From Eikenella longinqua (GTDB lineage: Bacteria > Pseudomonadota > Gammaproteobacteria > Burkholderiales > Neisseriaceae): a stretch of DNA of 17,177 nt. Below the pieces are notes generated by a model. That model saw only the letters and a list, made by a program, of their open reading frames with translations, had not been told where the DNA came from and made no database searches. The position numbers were made by a program, and so were the translations under genes. Shown here one piece after another: positions 8,401 to 14,567 of the stretch. How positions within the stretch are numbered: position 1 is the first letter of the stretch; every line of letters starts with the position of its first letter. The stretch spans positions 1 through 17,177 of the forward strand of contig NZ_LXSL01000033.1 of assembly GCF_001648355.1 (NCBI RefSeq), written 5' to 3'.

Positions 8401-9481
8401 GCGCTGCGGGCTGTTGGATAGGCTGCCGGATAGGCTGCTGCACCGGTTGCGCGTTCTGCGCATCCAGCCGCTGCATAAAGCGCTGCACCTGCGGCTTCTG
8501 CTGAGTGCGCACCGCATCCACGCCGCGTTGCACCAATGCCCCGCCCGCGCCCAAGGCAACGTTGCCGCCGCTGCTCACCAGCGAAGATACCGCCGTTGTG
8601 CGTGCCGCTTCGCCGCGTGAGTTCCAATAATCCCGCTGCCAGTTCGCATTCTTCGGCGCATCAAGATAGGCAGCCTGCATATAGTCCTGCCCCAGCGTGG
8701 CGACTTGTTCGCCCAAGCCTTCGCCCAGCATATAGCGTGCCGGCACTTTCACCGCTTCAGCCAGCGGGCGGTTGCTTTTCACCATATCCACCAATGCGCC
8801 GGCAGGCAGTTTTTCCGTGCCCACTTCAATCGCGCCCTGCGTGGTGGCATACAGCGCCGCCGGAATCGGGTTCACGCCCGCTTCCCGCGCATTGCCGTAT
8901 TCGGTCAGCCCGGTCTGCGCCCCCATGCCGCCATACATGATGGCCGGGTTTTTCATCACCAAAGCGCCCACCGTCAGCGGCGCGGTCGAGCCGAAGCTGT
9001 TCAAGCCTTGCCCCACATCGCGGCCAATATCGGTCTGATAGTTCAGCGTGGCATTCTGTTGTGCCGCCTGTGCCTTATCGGCCTGCTCCTTCGCCCATCC
9101 GCCAAGCGTGCCCGTGCCCAAGCTGTTAAAGCTCAAATCGTCTGCCGCATGGTAGAAGCCGCTGTTGAGCGCATGCACCCCGCCTTTGAGGCCGCCCCAC
9201 ACCGTCTCCGGCGCTTGAATAACGGCACGCGCCGTATCGCCCGCGCCCGAAGCGCCCCATTGCTGCACGGAGCGCACCAGCTGCGCCGAAGTCGGCGACA
9301 TCCCCACCACGCCGTCAATCTCCGCCATACCCTGCGGGCTGTTGCGGTAAGCGTCCGCCTGATTGCGCGGCAGCTGCTCCATAAACTGCTGGGCAGCCGT
9401 CTGCTGTTTTTGGCTTCGTGTGTGCTGTTGGTTTGGTTGTTGGAACAGTTGCCGCAAAAATTCTTCTCTGCCGTAGCCCAT
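2456..9481 (-). CDS. Giant polyvalent ejection (internal virion) protein: lytic-like, DdrB-like, MuF-C/BECR, zincin, LPD38
   Basis: 2341 aa from ATG at 9481. The frame is open to 9520, but the upstream codons overlap the leader hairpin, and AGAGG eight bases before 9481 is the ribosome site. Domains by residue: 60-330 Gly/Ala-rich, partly hydrophobic; 340-380 Gln/Pro linker; 422-556 a domain with RNNNPGNIVYG and EGWKPG, as in phage lytic or P5-like structural proteins; 610-660 coiled coil; 670-994 DdrB/ParB-like; 995-1083 acidic Gly linker; 1092-1260 MuF-C/BECR-like nuclease; 1290-1490 zincin with HELGH at 1361-1365 and candidate ligand Glu1414/1415; 1495-1524 acidic linker; 1525-1850 helical; 1857-2240 LPD38-like with a hydrophobic stretch near 2078-2098. 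These domains are known from phage polyvalent proteins thought to enter the cell with DNA. The gene occupies the T7 gene 16 slot. Domain names are from pattern memory; the HELGH motif is directly visible. Confidence 0.85.
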   Translation of the reverse strand: MGYGREEFLRQLFQQPNQQHTRSQKQQTAAQQFMEQLPRNQADAYRNSPQGMAEIDGVVGMSPTSAQLVRSVQQWGASGAGDTARAVIQAPETVWGGLKGGVHALNSGFYHAADDLSFNSLGTGTLGGWAKEQADKAQAAQQNATLNYQTDIGRDVGQGLNSFGSTAPLTVGALVMKNPAIMYGGMGAQTGLTEYGNAREAGVNPIPAALYATTQGAIEVGTEKLPAGALVDMVKSNRPLAEAVKVPARYMLGEGLGEQVATLGQDYMQAAYLDAPKNANWQRDYWNSRGEAARTTAVSSLVSSGGNVALGAGGALVQRGVDAVRTQQKPQVQRFMQRLDAQNAQPVQQPIRQPIQQPAAQPTRPGRMAKTGNAVTDTNNVIQQATANGGFKTRRTPAAQQVVSVQAGNQMVRTYVMRDGSTYQRIGGSRAWRNNNPGNIVYGDFARRYGAIGHDQNAAGHTMAVFPTEEAGRRAKAALLFESPKYRNLSLHDAIYRYAPPKDRQGRVINNTAAYYARVLNAVGGQNKPMSRYTAAEREAIMQRMREVEGWKPGRIVGNVAAAVSIQGTPAGRLVKNNGTAETGGATEYAEASPALPDQQAAFDNGMGDNSQAMQEMQRAARESQAAAEEMREQSERLGRQTKVYLDNQMRQARLQLMEADELTPSVAGTDNQYRDRSRAASQMQINHIAQNLEPELLGDSKEVGTGAPTLANDGRTIIGGNGRVMGLAQAYDNGNGEGYRQYLLDHADEFGLSREEIARMNKPVLVRQLDESVDIAKAAVASNEGGGLGMSALEQARADADRLPDFGRFTADDSGELNTAANRGFIRDFVGAMPHTVRAQMVDADGRLSQDGVRRLRNALLYRAYGNSPTLSRMVESTDQGARNLVNALVQAAPKIAQARDNIRAGAMHDADIAEEVVQAAEKLNQIREQGGSVADYLAQQGLFGEEMNAVSRELLAFFEEHKRSGKAIATLLRNYYDALAAQGNPNQQDVFGEQAAPDKQQLLERTIHDYEQEHGRNADSGQLFERTDERPAGEPVSETEPQPAGRRGDEAGAGENQGGTGRDGGQGGRVAEEDAPKLSRSVSTQEQYEQRIDELFAGKPANLHGVNVLNRSDLLDMLGYGDMPVQLDESKVVRNQSNHPEMTAERWKAVPEWLDNPVAVLKSRTHDKRLVFIPNELINGAPIYLVVEPDHKSLRIHVLVNGYAKDGNPSQAMRDIERDLRNGNIDYVNKEMAREFLGRSGLQLPRLPNLNTSRTKILTEKNLQGYLKNNPSLSVNPSRNTTSTATPERVAEIRQQVERAVGRHNMRLIDVRTAEEASRPNGAENLRGVEGWYDPQSKRITLIADNLPNARTAQFAAWHELGHRKIDVAGWQQWRGVLEQARLNPTIKQLAQTILRQRKAAGETINLDSATEEAAVELYSAMKNRDYAALESKYKVNVPLAMRGGLAGYFSRFAKRLQAVLARAFGIQQAEFGDGEVFELLRRIDRAGMEGSQPSDKAPDDDHADEIPTAETAKPAEKFSRSAAELTDKAKPGWLDRNELGEWEKGLALYHGLGSLVKPALAKLKLANTAPQEFTEMMRDYRSQLNVAGMTASEMAQAGVQMTAEERALLSDILEKELPPGIEVSPEMRELAGTIRNLLSQQGEQLADLGMLSRESLERFKDTYLPRLYRQRTELFGGNDLAKLNREFNKAMRGGLGNALGGQHLKGRGIFKTVSRSEQADYEARGFELRQDFGNQGRHAGKVLMWRDYTREERAQMGEERDAILRFTQGYVQTQADLAKGVLFQRIAQNEELASKTEVEGWEKVPDTTIAGTGGVHRYGALAGMYVHPDVYYHLKQQFAVQNAALKIWRASLGWWKLTKTVYNPVAHTNNVVSNFSLLFIAGGRIRDLQPAAASIVNKDALYREALELGLVGEAVDSAGIREMFTGLNNTADDAVITERFFTRVIRRADELSRGVVGKTAHAINKVTFGAAGMAAHAVGKVGSAGGKAVRKTANVAQAAYRVEDEVFKMALYRMARSKGLSNTEARDYTLNFFFDYGEVPKTIRIVRDVGVLPFVSYTYKAIPAVLRGALTRPHRFLAVTGLMYALNAMSYAMLGDDADEEEERQYMPEYMTGYTSFGTPKLIRLPWNDSQGKPMFIDVYRWLPLGDFADTQSRTGGVDIPQFLRPSGPWLGAYDALHNNIDTFTGGKLVQDYMTEGEKNTIRAKWIAGQILPASVGMPFSYHSNNVLDGIKNQLEGTKAAEVLEDLGWTGKTYRGEDKQLYRAALGALGVKIRGEKPEDLRAATQRRLRSQEREIRADMGRIRRNNTLSPRAKEAMLGRRQQALQRLFEQMPGRAKD
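5673..5684 (-). repeat. DNA uptake sequence, Eikenella dialect, perfect
   Basis: Minus strand AGGCTACCTGAA; inside the giant gene, at the downstream border of the low-GC nuclease-like domain. Confidence 0.8.
5700..6210 (-). other. Low-GC segment of the giant gene (MuF-C/BECR-like domain)
   Basis: Hand count of 5701-6180 gives 227 of 480 G+C (47%), against 65-70% in sample lines on either side (5101-5160 and 6661-6720). The segment coincides with residues about 1092-1260, whose pattern (LDMLGYGDMPVQL, then PEWLDNPVAVLKSRTHDKRL, ending LQLPRLPNL) resembles the MuF C-terminal domain of the BECR nuclease-toxin fold. Sequence change and domain borders agree, which suggests a transferred domain. 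Confidence 0.6.
6265..6453 (-). CDS. Possible nested 62-codon gene in a different frame inside the giant gene
   Basis: ATG at 6453 to TAG at 6265, one frame away from the giant gene, over its acidic linker (residues about 1010-1072). By hand count, 52 of 62 codons end in G or C (84%), like the true genes here. The giant gene's own frame has only 28 of 65 (43%) over the same stretch. The product is hydrophilic with a plausible amphipathic helix (SLFQKLNRNPQAAEAMKQAL) and an acidic tail. GGAA ten bases upstream is only a weak ribosome site. It may be a real overprinted gene, or the relic of a formerly separate gene now read through in another frame. Function unknown. Part of the bias follows from the linker being rich in codons that start with G or C, so the call is tentative. 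Confidence 0.4.
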   Translation of the reverse strand: MTTNKNTDETQTAGNSSSGQTSDPLASLFQKLNRNPQAAEAMKQALAKTKVELGETEDKAEE

Positions 9482-9512
9482 AAAAAATACCTCTGCTGGA
9501 TAACAGAGGCAT
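9482..9512 (-). promoter_or_regulatory. Leader hairpin with ribosome site and T-tract before the giant gene
   Basis: On the minus strand ATGCCTCTG pairs with CAGAGGTAT (nine pairs, one G-T) around an eight-base loop, then TTTTTT runs straight into ATG at 9481. The 3' arm contains AGAGG, the ribosome site, so folding would hide it. The same fold would also look like an intrinsic terminator. TGCCACAAT just before it and GGTATTTTTTATGG at its end are shared with the fibre leader. Confidence 0.65.
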
Positions 9513-9522
9513 TGTGGCAAAC

Positions 9523-9539
9523 TTCTAATCGGTTACGTT
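9523..9539 (-). promoter_or_regulatory. Repeated promoter-like motif, copy C (giant gene)
   Basis: Minus strand reads AACGTAACCGATTAGAA (one change from copies B and D). It begins on the stop codon of the preceding gene and ends 41 bases before the giant gene's start. Confidence 0.6.
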
Positions 9540-10948
9540 TATTTCAGGTAGCGGGCGGCCAGCGCTTCGATATGGTCGCGCGGCACGCTGCTGCCGTTCG
9601 GCAGGTGTCCGCTCTGATATAGCTGGGTCAGCGTGGCTCTCACCTGCTGCGGGCTGGATTTCCCCAGTGGCGGCAGCCCCATATTCTTCACTATGTTGTC
9701 ATACATCGCCATATTGTCGGCATAGGAAATGCTGCCCTGTTCGCCAAATAATCCCGCCGCCGTATCGTATTGGGTCGTCCTGCCGGTCAGGTTGGCAGCG
9801 GGCAGCAGATTAGCCGGCTGCGGCGTATAGGCATACTGCGACAGCGCTCCCGCCAGCGGGTGTATCGGCATCACTATTTGCGGCTGCTGGGGTACGGTGG
9901 CAGCCACATTCGGCGCAGTCTGAGTTGGCGCGGTCGGTAAAGCTTGGGTCAGCTGGCGCAAGCCCATCGCCCGTCCGGTCGCTCCGCCCACATCTTTCGC
10001 CCCTTCAAGCTGGCGCAGGTAAATCGGCAGGTATTCGTTTTCGTCGGCGTAGCCCTCTCGCGCCATCTCTTGGCGGAAACGCTGGTAGGCATTGGCATCC
10101 ATATTAAACACCGATTCCACCGCCGCCGCCGGCAAGGGTTTGTAAACTTGGCTCGGCGGTTTCTGTTGCGGGTTGAGCTGCTCGTTTAGCCGCACCAGCT
10201 TGCCGTTGTTGTCGATAGCCAAGCCCTGCTGCCGCAGCCCTTCCGTCTGCGTCCGTGCGCCGGATAATGCCGTGTTGGCATAGTTCAAACCGGTGCGGGA
10301 TTGCACCTCGTCAACCCTAGCCCGATACATATCCGTGGATTGCTGGCCGCCGGTCGCGGTATTCAGGATTTCCCCGTTGCTGCCTACGCGGAACGGGGTA
10401 TAAGTATCCCCGGAGCGCATGGCGGTCAGTTGATTGGCTCGGTTTACGTCCCCGTTTTGGTAGGCGGTTAATGCCAGTTCGCCAAGTTGTTGTTTGTTGG
10501 CATTTTCTTGTGCAATACCAATCCCGCGAATCGCCTCCAGCCCGCTGCCGCCATAGGCATTGTTCAGGTTGATGGCGTCGGCATAGCGTTGCGCGTTCCC
10601 CCATTGCGGCTGGCTCATCGCTTTCTGCAACGCCATCGCATCGTTGTACTCTTCCAGTAAATTCGGCGAGGCTTCTGGATTCGGGTTCTGCCAGCCCAAG
10701 CGCTCGGCCAAACGGTTCTGCACCCGTGGCGAAAGGTCGCCAAACTGCTGCCTGATATAGTTCGGGATTAGGTTATCCCGTATCTGCCGCTGCCGTGCCG
10801 CCTGTTCGCGCTCGTCGCGCATCTTGTCCAGCTCCACGCCCAGCATCTGGTTTTTCAGCCCCGCCGCCACGCCGGCCATGCGGCTCTGTCCGCTCAATGC
10901 CTGCGCAATCGGCGACATCGCCTCTTCAGTAATCACAAACTTCACCAT
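9539..10948 (-). CDS. Putative internal virion / ejection protein (T7 gene 15 position)
   Basis: 469 aa, Gln-, Asn- and Ala-rich, largely helical, without a signal peptide or clear membrane segment. I do not recognise a named domain. Residues 1-60 include a basic/acidic helix (MRDEREQAARQRQIRDN). Residues about 330-400 are a Pro/Thr/Gln/Ala linker, and the last 50 residues form a compact helical end. ATG at 10948 follows the upstream stop directly, and AGGGG eight bases before it, within the upstream gene's last codons, sets the start. An in-frame Met at residue 11 has a purine-rich stretch only two bases away, too close to use. Position between the gp14-like genes and the giant gene suggests an ejectosome component. 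Its stop overlaps the promoter-like motif of the next gene. Confidence 0.6.
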   Translation of the reverse strand: MVKFVITEEAMSPIAQALSGQSRMAGVAAGLKNQMLGVELDKMRDEREQAARQRQIRDNLIPNYIRQQFGDLSPRVQNRLAERLGWQNPNPEASPNLLEEYNDAMALQKAMSQPQWGNAQRYADAINLNNAYGGSGLEAIRGIGIAQENANKQQLGELALTAYQNGDVNRANQLTAMRSGDTYTPFRVGSNGEILNTATGGQQSTDMYRARVDEVQSRTGLNYANTALSGARTQTEGLRQQGLAIDNNGKLVRLNEQLNPQQKPPSQVYKPLPAAAVESVFNMDANAYQRFRQEMAREGYADENEYLPIYLRQLEGAKDVGGATGRAMGLRQLTQALPTAPTQTAPNVAATVPQQPQIVMPIHPLAGALSQYAYTPQPANLLPAANLTGRTTQYDTAAGLFGEQGSISYADNMAMYDNIVKNMGLPPLGKSSPQQVRATLTQLYQSGHLPNGSSVPRDHIEALAARYLK

Positions 10949-11698
10949 TTAAAACACCCCTTTCGCTGCCGATTTGTTCGCCCTCATCGTGCTCATCGTA
11001 CCCATCGAGCTGGCCGCGCCGCCCATATTCCCGCCCAGCCCGCTCATGCCGATATTCATCAGCGTGCCACCAAGCGCCTGCATGCCCATGCCCTTGCCCG
11101 GGTCGTATTTCGCCCGTGCCTTGGTGCGCTCGTTGTCCATATTGTCAAATAGCCAATCGTAGCCGTTGCGCAGCGCATTGCGCCGTGCCTGAATCGCCGA
11201 TTGGTCGAGCCGGTGGTTAATCGAGCCCATCATCTGGTTGGCCATCGCCTCCTGCCCCGCGCCCGAAGCGCCAAACAGCCGAGCCAGTTTGATTGCCCGG
11301 TCGGTCTGCCGCCCTGCCGATTCCGCCCGCTGGCGCAGGTATTCATCGCTCTGGTTGCCTTCCGCCGCTTTGGCAATGCTGTCCTGCCCCAAGATGTTCG
11401 CCTGTTGCAGCGCGTTCACGTTGCTGGCGGTCTGCTTGTCCTCCGCCTCCTGCATCTGCGGGCGGCGGGTCGGGGCGACCTCTTGCGCCTCATCCAGCAC
11501 CGATTGCCGCTGCTCATCGCCCATCTTCTGCTCTTCCTGCCGCTTGTTGTTGGCCAGGTATTGCTGCGCGTTGGCATAGGCTTCCTGTTCCGCGTTGGCG
11601 CGTTTGTATTCCTTCACTTGCTGCTGCTGGCCGGCATAGCTCGCCGCCGCGCCCACCAGCGCCGCCACACCATAGGCAATACTGTATCCGTCACACAT
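10949..11698 (-). CDS. T7 gp14-like internal virion protein
   Basis: 249 aa beginning MCDGYSIAYGVAALVGAAAS. T7 gp14 likewise starts Met-Cys followed by an Ala-rich hydrophobic stretch and a Gln-rich helix, and here residues 24-60 (GQQQQVKEYKRANAEQEAYA) continue in that style. The middle is a long charged helix. The C-terminus (about 200-249) is Gly/Met-rich, with LGGTLMNIGMSGLGGNMGG. In T7, gp14 is ejected first and forms the outer-membrane part of the DNA channel, so a similar role is inferred. AGGAGG five bases before ATG is one of the best ribosome sites in the window and overlaps the stop of the previous gene. No cleaved signal peptide is evident; the N-terminal hydrophobic stretch is short. 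Confidence 0.65.
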   Translation of the reverse strand: MCDGYSIAYGVAALVGAAASYAGQQQQVKEYKRANAEQEAYANAQQYLANNKRQEEQKMGDEQRQSVLDEAQEVAPTRRPQMQEAEDKQTASNVNALQQANILGQDSIAKAAEGNQSDEYLRQRAESAGRQTDRAIKLARLFGASGAGQEAMANQMMGSINHRLDQSAIQARRNALRNGYDWLFDNMDNERTKARAKYDPGKGMGMQALGGTLMNIGMSGLGGNMGGAASSMGTMSTMRANKSAAKGVF

Positions 11699-11707
11699 GC
11701 TCCCCTC

Positions 11708-12385
11708 CTAGCTGATTCGTCCGCCGTAGCTGCCCAAGCCGCCCACCGATTTCTGCATATTGCCGTAGGGGTTGGCCGCGCCGTTGGCGAATTGGTACTG
11801 GTTCCAGGCATTGCCGATACCGGCAAACAGGTTGTTCAATAGTTTGCTTGAAGGCTCGCTCAGCGCCTGCTGGCGGTTAATCGCCATGCGTTGCGCCGCC
11901 GCTGCCGCCGCGCTGTCCGCGTCCATGCCCGCATTGATGCGTGAAATCAAATCCGCGCGGGTGTTTTCATCTTCGCTCCGCATCTTCGCCACTTGGCTGT
12001 CCGCCAATTGGTTGGCTTGGATGATGCTGCGCTGGTTGGCATCGGTTATTTGCCGGTTGGCGTCAATGTCCACGCTGCCGCCGGCCAAGCCCGAGCGAGC
12101 CAGCCCGAAGCGCACCGCACGTTGCGCGTCATCACGGTTGCGCCCAATATCATCCATCATCAGGTTCAGGTTGTTCTGCCGCACCTGTCCGTAGGCCGCG
12201 TTGCGTTCGGCCAAGTTGTGCTCCGCCACCGCGCCGCCGCCCATGCCGTAGAGCCGGTTGATGTGCGCCACCGCTTCCTGCCGCCTCAATTCCTCCGCCG
12301 CACGCCGGGCTTCGTCCGCCCGCATCTGGCGCATTTGTTCGTCTTGCACGGCGTTGCCGCCGCCGCCGCCGCCACCACCACACAT
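11708..12385 (-). CDS. Second Met-Cys-starting virion protein, gp14-like, with poly-glycine N-terminus
   Basis: 225 aa beginning Met-Cys followed by eight glycines (codons at 12379-12356), then a charged helical stretch (residues 13-45). Residues about 90-165 are helical with RFGLARSGLAGGSVDIDANR and an Ala-rich run. The C-terminus is Asn/Gly/Tyr-rich (NQYQFANGAANPYGNMQ). GAGG six bases before ATG is the ribosome site and lies across the stop of the upstream gene. Start style, helical content and its place between the gp13-like and gp14-like genes suggest an internal or tail virion protein. I cannot assign a named family with confidence. The glycine tract is a GGC/GGT trinucleotide run, so slippage would change the glycine count without breaking the frame. 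Confidence 0.6.
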   Translation of the reverse strand: MCGGGGGGGGNAVQDEQMRQMRADEARRAAEELRRQEAVAHINRLYGMGGGAVAEHNLAERNAAYGQVRQNNLNLMMDDIGRNRDDAQRAVRFGLARSGLAGGSVDIDANRQITDANQRSIIQANQLADSQVAKMRSEDENTRADLISRINAGMDADSAAAAAAQRMAINRQQALSEPSSKLLNNLFAGIGNAWNQYQFANGAANPYGNMQKSVGGLGSYGGRIS

Positions 12386-12388
12386 AAG

Positions 12389-12832
12389 CTACCTCACAAT
12401 CTCAAACACAATAAAATCTTCGCCGCCCTTGCCCAGCTTGGGCAGGGTAGCGCCTCGTTGAAAGCCCAGCCGTTCCAGCCAGGCATGCGATACGGTATGA
12501 AAAGCCGCGCTATACGCCTGAATCCGGTGCAGATGGGGCAGGGCGGCCAATACCTTTTTCGATTGCCGCGTAATCTCAATGCCGTGGCGGGCGAAATCGT
12601 CCGTGCCCACCATCCAAGCGTTGCCCACACCAGGCCAGCATTCATACACCCCGCCCATCGCCACCGGCACGCCGTCCTCGTCCAAACAGCACCAGCCGCC
12701 GCAATGGGCGCATTCCTCGGCAAACTCGTGCCGGTATTCGTCGCGCCGCAGCGCCATAATCTCGCGCACATCGTCCTCGCGCATAGTAAAGGCCAGCACG
12801 TTCGCCAGCTCCAAAGTCAGCGGCACCATCAT
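12389..12832 (-). CDS. T7 gp13-like internal virion protein with GNAT acetyltransferase fold
   Basis: 147 aa. The pattern GVPVAMGGVYECWPGVGNAW, a central helix (GIEITRQSKKVLAALPHLHR), then NLAW-like HTVSHAWLERLGFQRG fits a GNAT fold, as in the phage T7 gp13 family, where LERLGF-type segments are typical. No catalytic base can be named. T7 gp13 is a small protein needed for virion assembly rather than a proven acetyltransferase, so the role here is assembly of the internal core by analogy. ATG at 12832 overlaps the previous stop (ATGA). A second ATG follows at once (12829), so the start could be one codon later. GGGAGG nine bases upstream supports initiation. Gene order next to nozzle and gp14-like genes matches T7. 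Confidence 0.7.
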   Translation of the reverse strand: MMVPLTLELANVLAFTMREDDVREIMALRRDEYRHEFAEECAHCGGWCCLDEDGVPVAMGGVYECWPGVGNAWMVGTDDFARHGIEITRQSKKVLAALPHLHRIQAYSAAFHTVSHAWLERLGFQRGATLPKLGKGGEDFIVFEIVR

Positions 12833-14214
12833 ACGGCGTAGCCTCCCGAGAGCTCGTAATACAGCGTCACCGAAGCCAGCTCAAAAGCCTGGTTGTCATG
12901 GTTGCCGATACGGATAGCCAGGTTGGTCGCCATCACTTCCACCGGCAATCTCGGCAGCGGTCGCGTGTCGCCGCGCAGGAAAATCGGCGGCGTGAGCAAA
13001 TCCGGCCGCGCTGGGTTGAAGGCAAACTGCACCTCCAAGCTGCCGTCCGCCGCCACATCCACCCCAGTAAACTGCTTCAATACCCCGGGCTTGCGCATAT
13101 CCAAATACGGCAGCTCCGCCACCACCTCAATCGGCTGCCCGTCATCCGAGTGGCTGTCCGGGTCAAACACATACAAGTCCGCCCCGCTCCTCAGATACAG
13201 CTTGGCTTCGTATTCCGCCACCGCCTCCACTTCAAACGGGAAAGTCCACATACTCCACGCCGAAATCTTGCTGCTGCGGCTGTAGGAATACACATAGGCA
13301 TAATCGCCCATAAAGCACAGCAGCTGCCCCGTGCCGCGCCAATACACCATCTTCGGCTCGATTGCCCGTTTCAAATCCTGCTGCACCAAGGCATCAATCG
13401 GGCTGCCGATGTCGTTGTCCATCAGGTTGGTAGAAAACGCCTGCACCGCCACGCTGCGGAAGCCGTTTTGGCTCAAAAAGAAAATATCCGAGCCCATGCC
13501 CGCATGACTGTAAGGGAAGGGTGTGCCAATCGGCACAGTCGAAATCAGCCGGTGGTTTTTCGGGTCGGGGTCAACCTGCCAAATCTGCGCCGAATCCTCA
13601 AAGAACACCACCAGATTGCCCTGGTATTCCCCCAAGGCGGTCGGCTTGTTGTTCACGCTCTGCTGCAAGGCCACCGGCAAAAAGCCCGCATCGTCCGGCG
13701 TGCTCCAATCCCGCGCGTTGCCCGTGGCGGAAAATCGCACCACGTCATTCTTGATGGCAAACATCTTGCCTGCCTTCTTGATGAGGCTTCTTGAGTGCGG
13801 GCAGTTCGCATCCTGCACCAGCGTTTCATATTTGCCGTCCAAATAGTGATGCTCAATCGAGCCGTCTTCGCATTCCACCGCCGCATAGATGAAGCCGTTG
13901 AACACCTCCGCATGCACCAGCCGCACCATATTCTTGCCATACGGCTCGCGGATACGGCTGTTTTTAATCTGCGGGAATTGCGCGTGGTCGCCGCCGAAAG
14001 CCGAAAACGTCCACAGCGCATCCACCCCGCCGAACAAGCCGAAGCTGCCCGAATTCAGGCTGCCCAGCCGTTTCAGCCCCGGGCGTTTGCGAATCGTCCG
14101 CCCCGTGGTCACATAGGCATTTTTCAGCATCCTGAGCCGGTTCGCATCTGCCGAGCTGGCCAGCTGCCGCACATCCAAGCCGCCATCGAAGCGGTCAAAA
14201 GTAATCGCCGGCAT
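12829..14214 (-). CDS. Tail nozzle / tubular protein B-like beta-propeller protein
   Basis: 461 aa, mostly short alternating strands: repeated units ending in aromatic pairs such as NGFIYAAVE, NLVVFFEDSAQIWQVD, SDIFFLSQNGFRSVAV, LLCFMGDYAYVYSY, KLYLRSGADLYVFDPD. This suggests a beta-propeller like P22 gp10 or T7 gp12. The N-terminus FDGGLDVRQLASSADANRLR followed by NAYVTTGRTIRKRPGLKRLG is typical of phage tail-nozzle or stabilisation proteins. It should close the short tail channel beneath the connector. ATG lies one base after the stop of the small membrane protein gene, with GGAGGGGG upstream inside that gene. No frameshift is seen. Propeller assignment is from pattern, not from alignment. 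Confidence 0.75.
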   Translation of the reverse strand: MPAITFDRFDGGLDVRQLASSADANRLRMLKNAYVTTGRTIRKRPGLKRLGSLNSGSFGLFGGVDALWTFSAFGGDHAQFPQIKNSRIREPYGKNMVRLVHAEVFNGFIYAAVECEDGSIEHHYLDGKYETLVQDANCPHSRSLIKKAGKMFAIKNDVVRFSATGNARDWSTPDDAGFLPVALQQSVNNKPTALGEYQGNLVVFFEDSAQIWQVDPDPKNHRLISTVPIGTPFPYSHAGMGSDIFFLSQNGFRSVAVQAFSTNLMDNDIGSPIDALVQQDLKRAIEPKMVYWRGTGQLLCFMGDYAYVYSYSRSSKISAWSMWTFPFEVEAVAEYEAKLYLRSGADLYVFDPDSHSDDGQPIEVVAELPYLDMRKPGVLKQFTGVDVAADGSLEVQFAFNPARPDLLTPPIFLRGDTRPLPRLPVEVMATNLAIRIGNHDNQAFELASVTLYYELSGGYAV

Positions 14215-14215
14215 C

Positions 14216-14404
14216 CTACCCCCTCCAGCCTAGCACCCATGCCACCAATGCGAAGCCGATAGACAGCGCCAGCACCAGCAGCGCAATACTTGCCGCCCAA
14301 GCCAGCCGCAAAGCTGCCTGGTCTGCCGCCTGTTGGCTAATCTTGCCTTGAATATTCATGCTAATATCCAGTTTACTTAGTAAGCTTAACGGGTTAAAAT
14401 TCAT
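14216..14404 (-). CDS. Small single-helix membrane protein
   Basis: 62 aa: a soluble N-terminal part of about 33 residues, then one strongly hydrophobic stretch (residues about 36-58, WAASIALLVLALSIGFALVAW) and a short LGWRG tail. It is first in its transcription group, about 95 bases behind the promoter-like motif. GGTGG seven bases upstream supports ATG 14404, and a second ATG in frame (Met16) lacks a good site. Size and topology recall class II holins such as T7 gp17.5 (67 aa), but its place between connector and nozzle genes is not the usual lysis position. A virion or membrane-docking role is equally possible. I do not recognise the family. Confidence 0.6.
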   Translation of the reverse strand: MNFNPLSLLSKLDISMNIQGKISQQAADQAALRLAWAASIALLVLALSIGFALVAWVLGWRG

Positions 14405-14439
14405 CCATGTTCCACCTTCCCTGAAAATGGTCGAACCAG

Positions 14440-14473
14440 AAAGCCGGCAAGGATTCCGCCCCTTGCTGGCTTT
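14440..14473 (-). promoter_or_regulatory. Leader hairpin of the tail group
   Basis: Minus strand AAAGCCAGCAAGG pairs with CCTTGCCGGCTTT (thirteen positions, one A-C mismatch) around an eight-base loop. It begins 26 bases behind copy B of the promoter-like motif. It has no following T-tract, so a transcript-stabilising or processing role fits better than termination. Confidence 0.5.
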
Positions 14474-14498
14474 TGCTTTGGCTCGTATTAAATCAGCT

Positions 14499-14515
14499 TT
14501 TTAATCGGTTACGTT
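14499..14515 (-). promoter_or_regulatory. Repeated promoter-like motif, copy B (tail group)
   Basis: Minus strand reads AACGTAACCGATTAAAA exactly. It starts a few bases after the terminator that closes the capsid group and lies 94 bases before the small membrane protein gene. Terminator followed at once by the motif is the same arrangement as copy A. Confidence 0.6.
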
Positions 14516-14520
14516 AAAAC

Positions 14521-14550
14521 AAAAAAGGCCGCCTGTTTTTCAGGTAGCCT
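14521..14550 (-). terminator. Intrinsic terminator after the connector gene, built on an uptake sequence
   Basis: Minus strand AGGCTACCTG, loop AAAAA, CAGGCGGCCT, then TTTTTT. Eight of ten stem positions are Watson-Crick pairs; the central two are not. It lies 18 bases after the connector stop and just before promoter-like copy B. The 5' arm is a perfect Eikenella-type uptake 12-mer (14539-14550). Confidence 0.75.
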
Positions 14551-14567
14551 CCTTATCTGCCGGCTAT

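Noticed and set aside
9482..9520. Longer N-terminus of the giant protein starting at 9520 (13 extra codons)
   Set aside because: These codons overlap the leader hairpin, no ribosome site precedes 9520, and the matching fibre leader shows the same element directly before ATG.
9543..9554. Uptake-like TTCAGGTAGCGG at the end of the ejection protein gene
   Set aside because: Only 10 of 12 bases match, within coding sequence; not counted as an uptake site.
14481..14489. TAATACGA behind copy B, as in the T7 class III promoter
   Set aside because: Only eight bases agree and the rest of the T7 promoter is absent.
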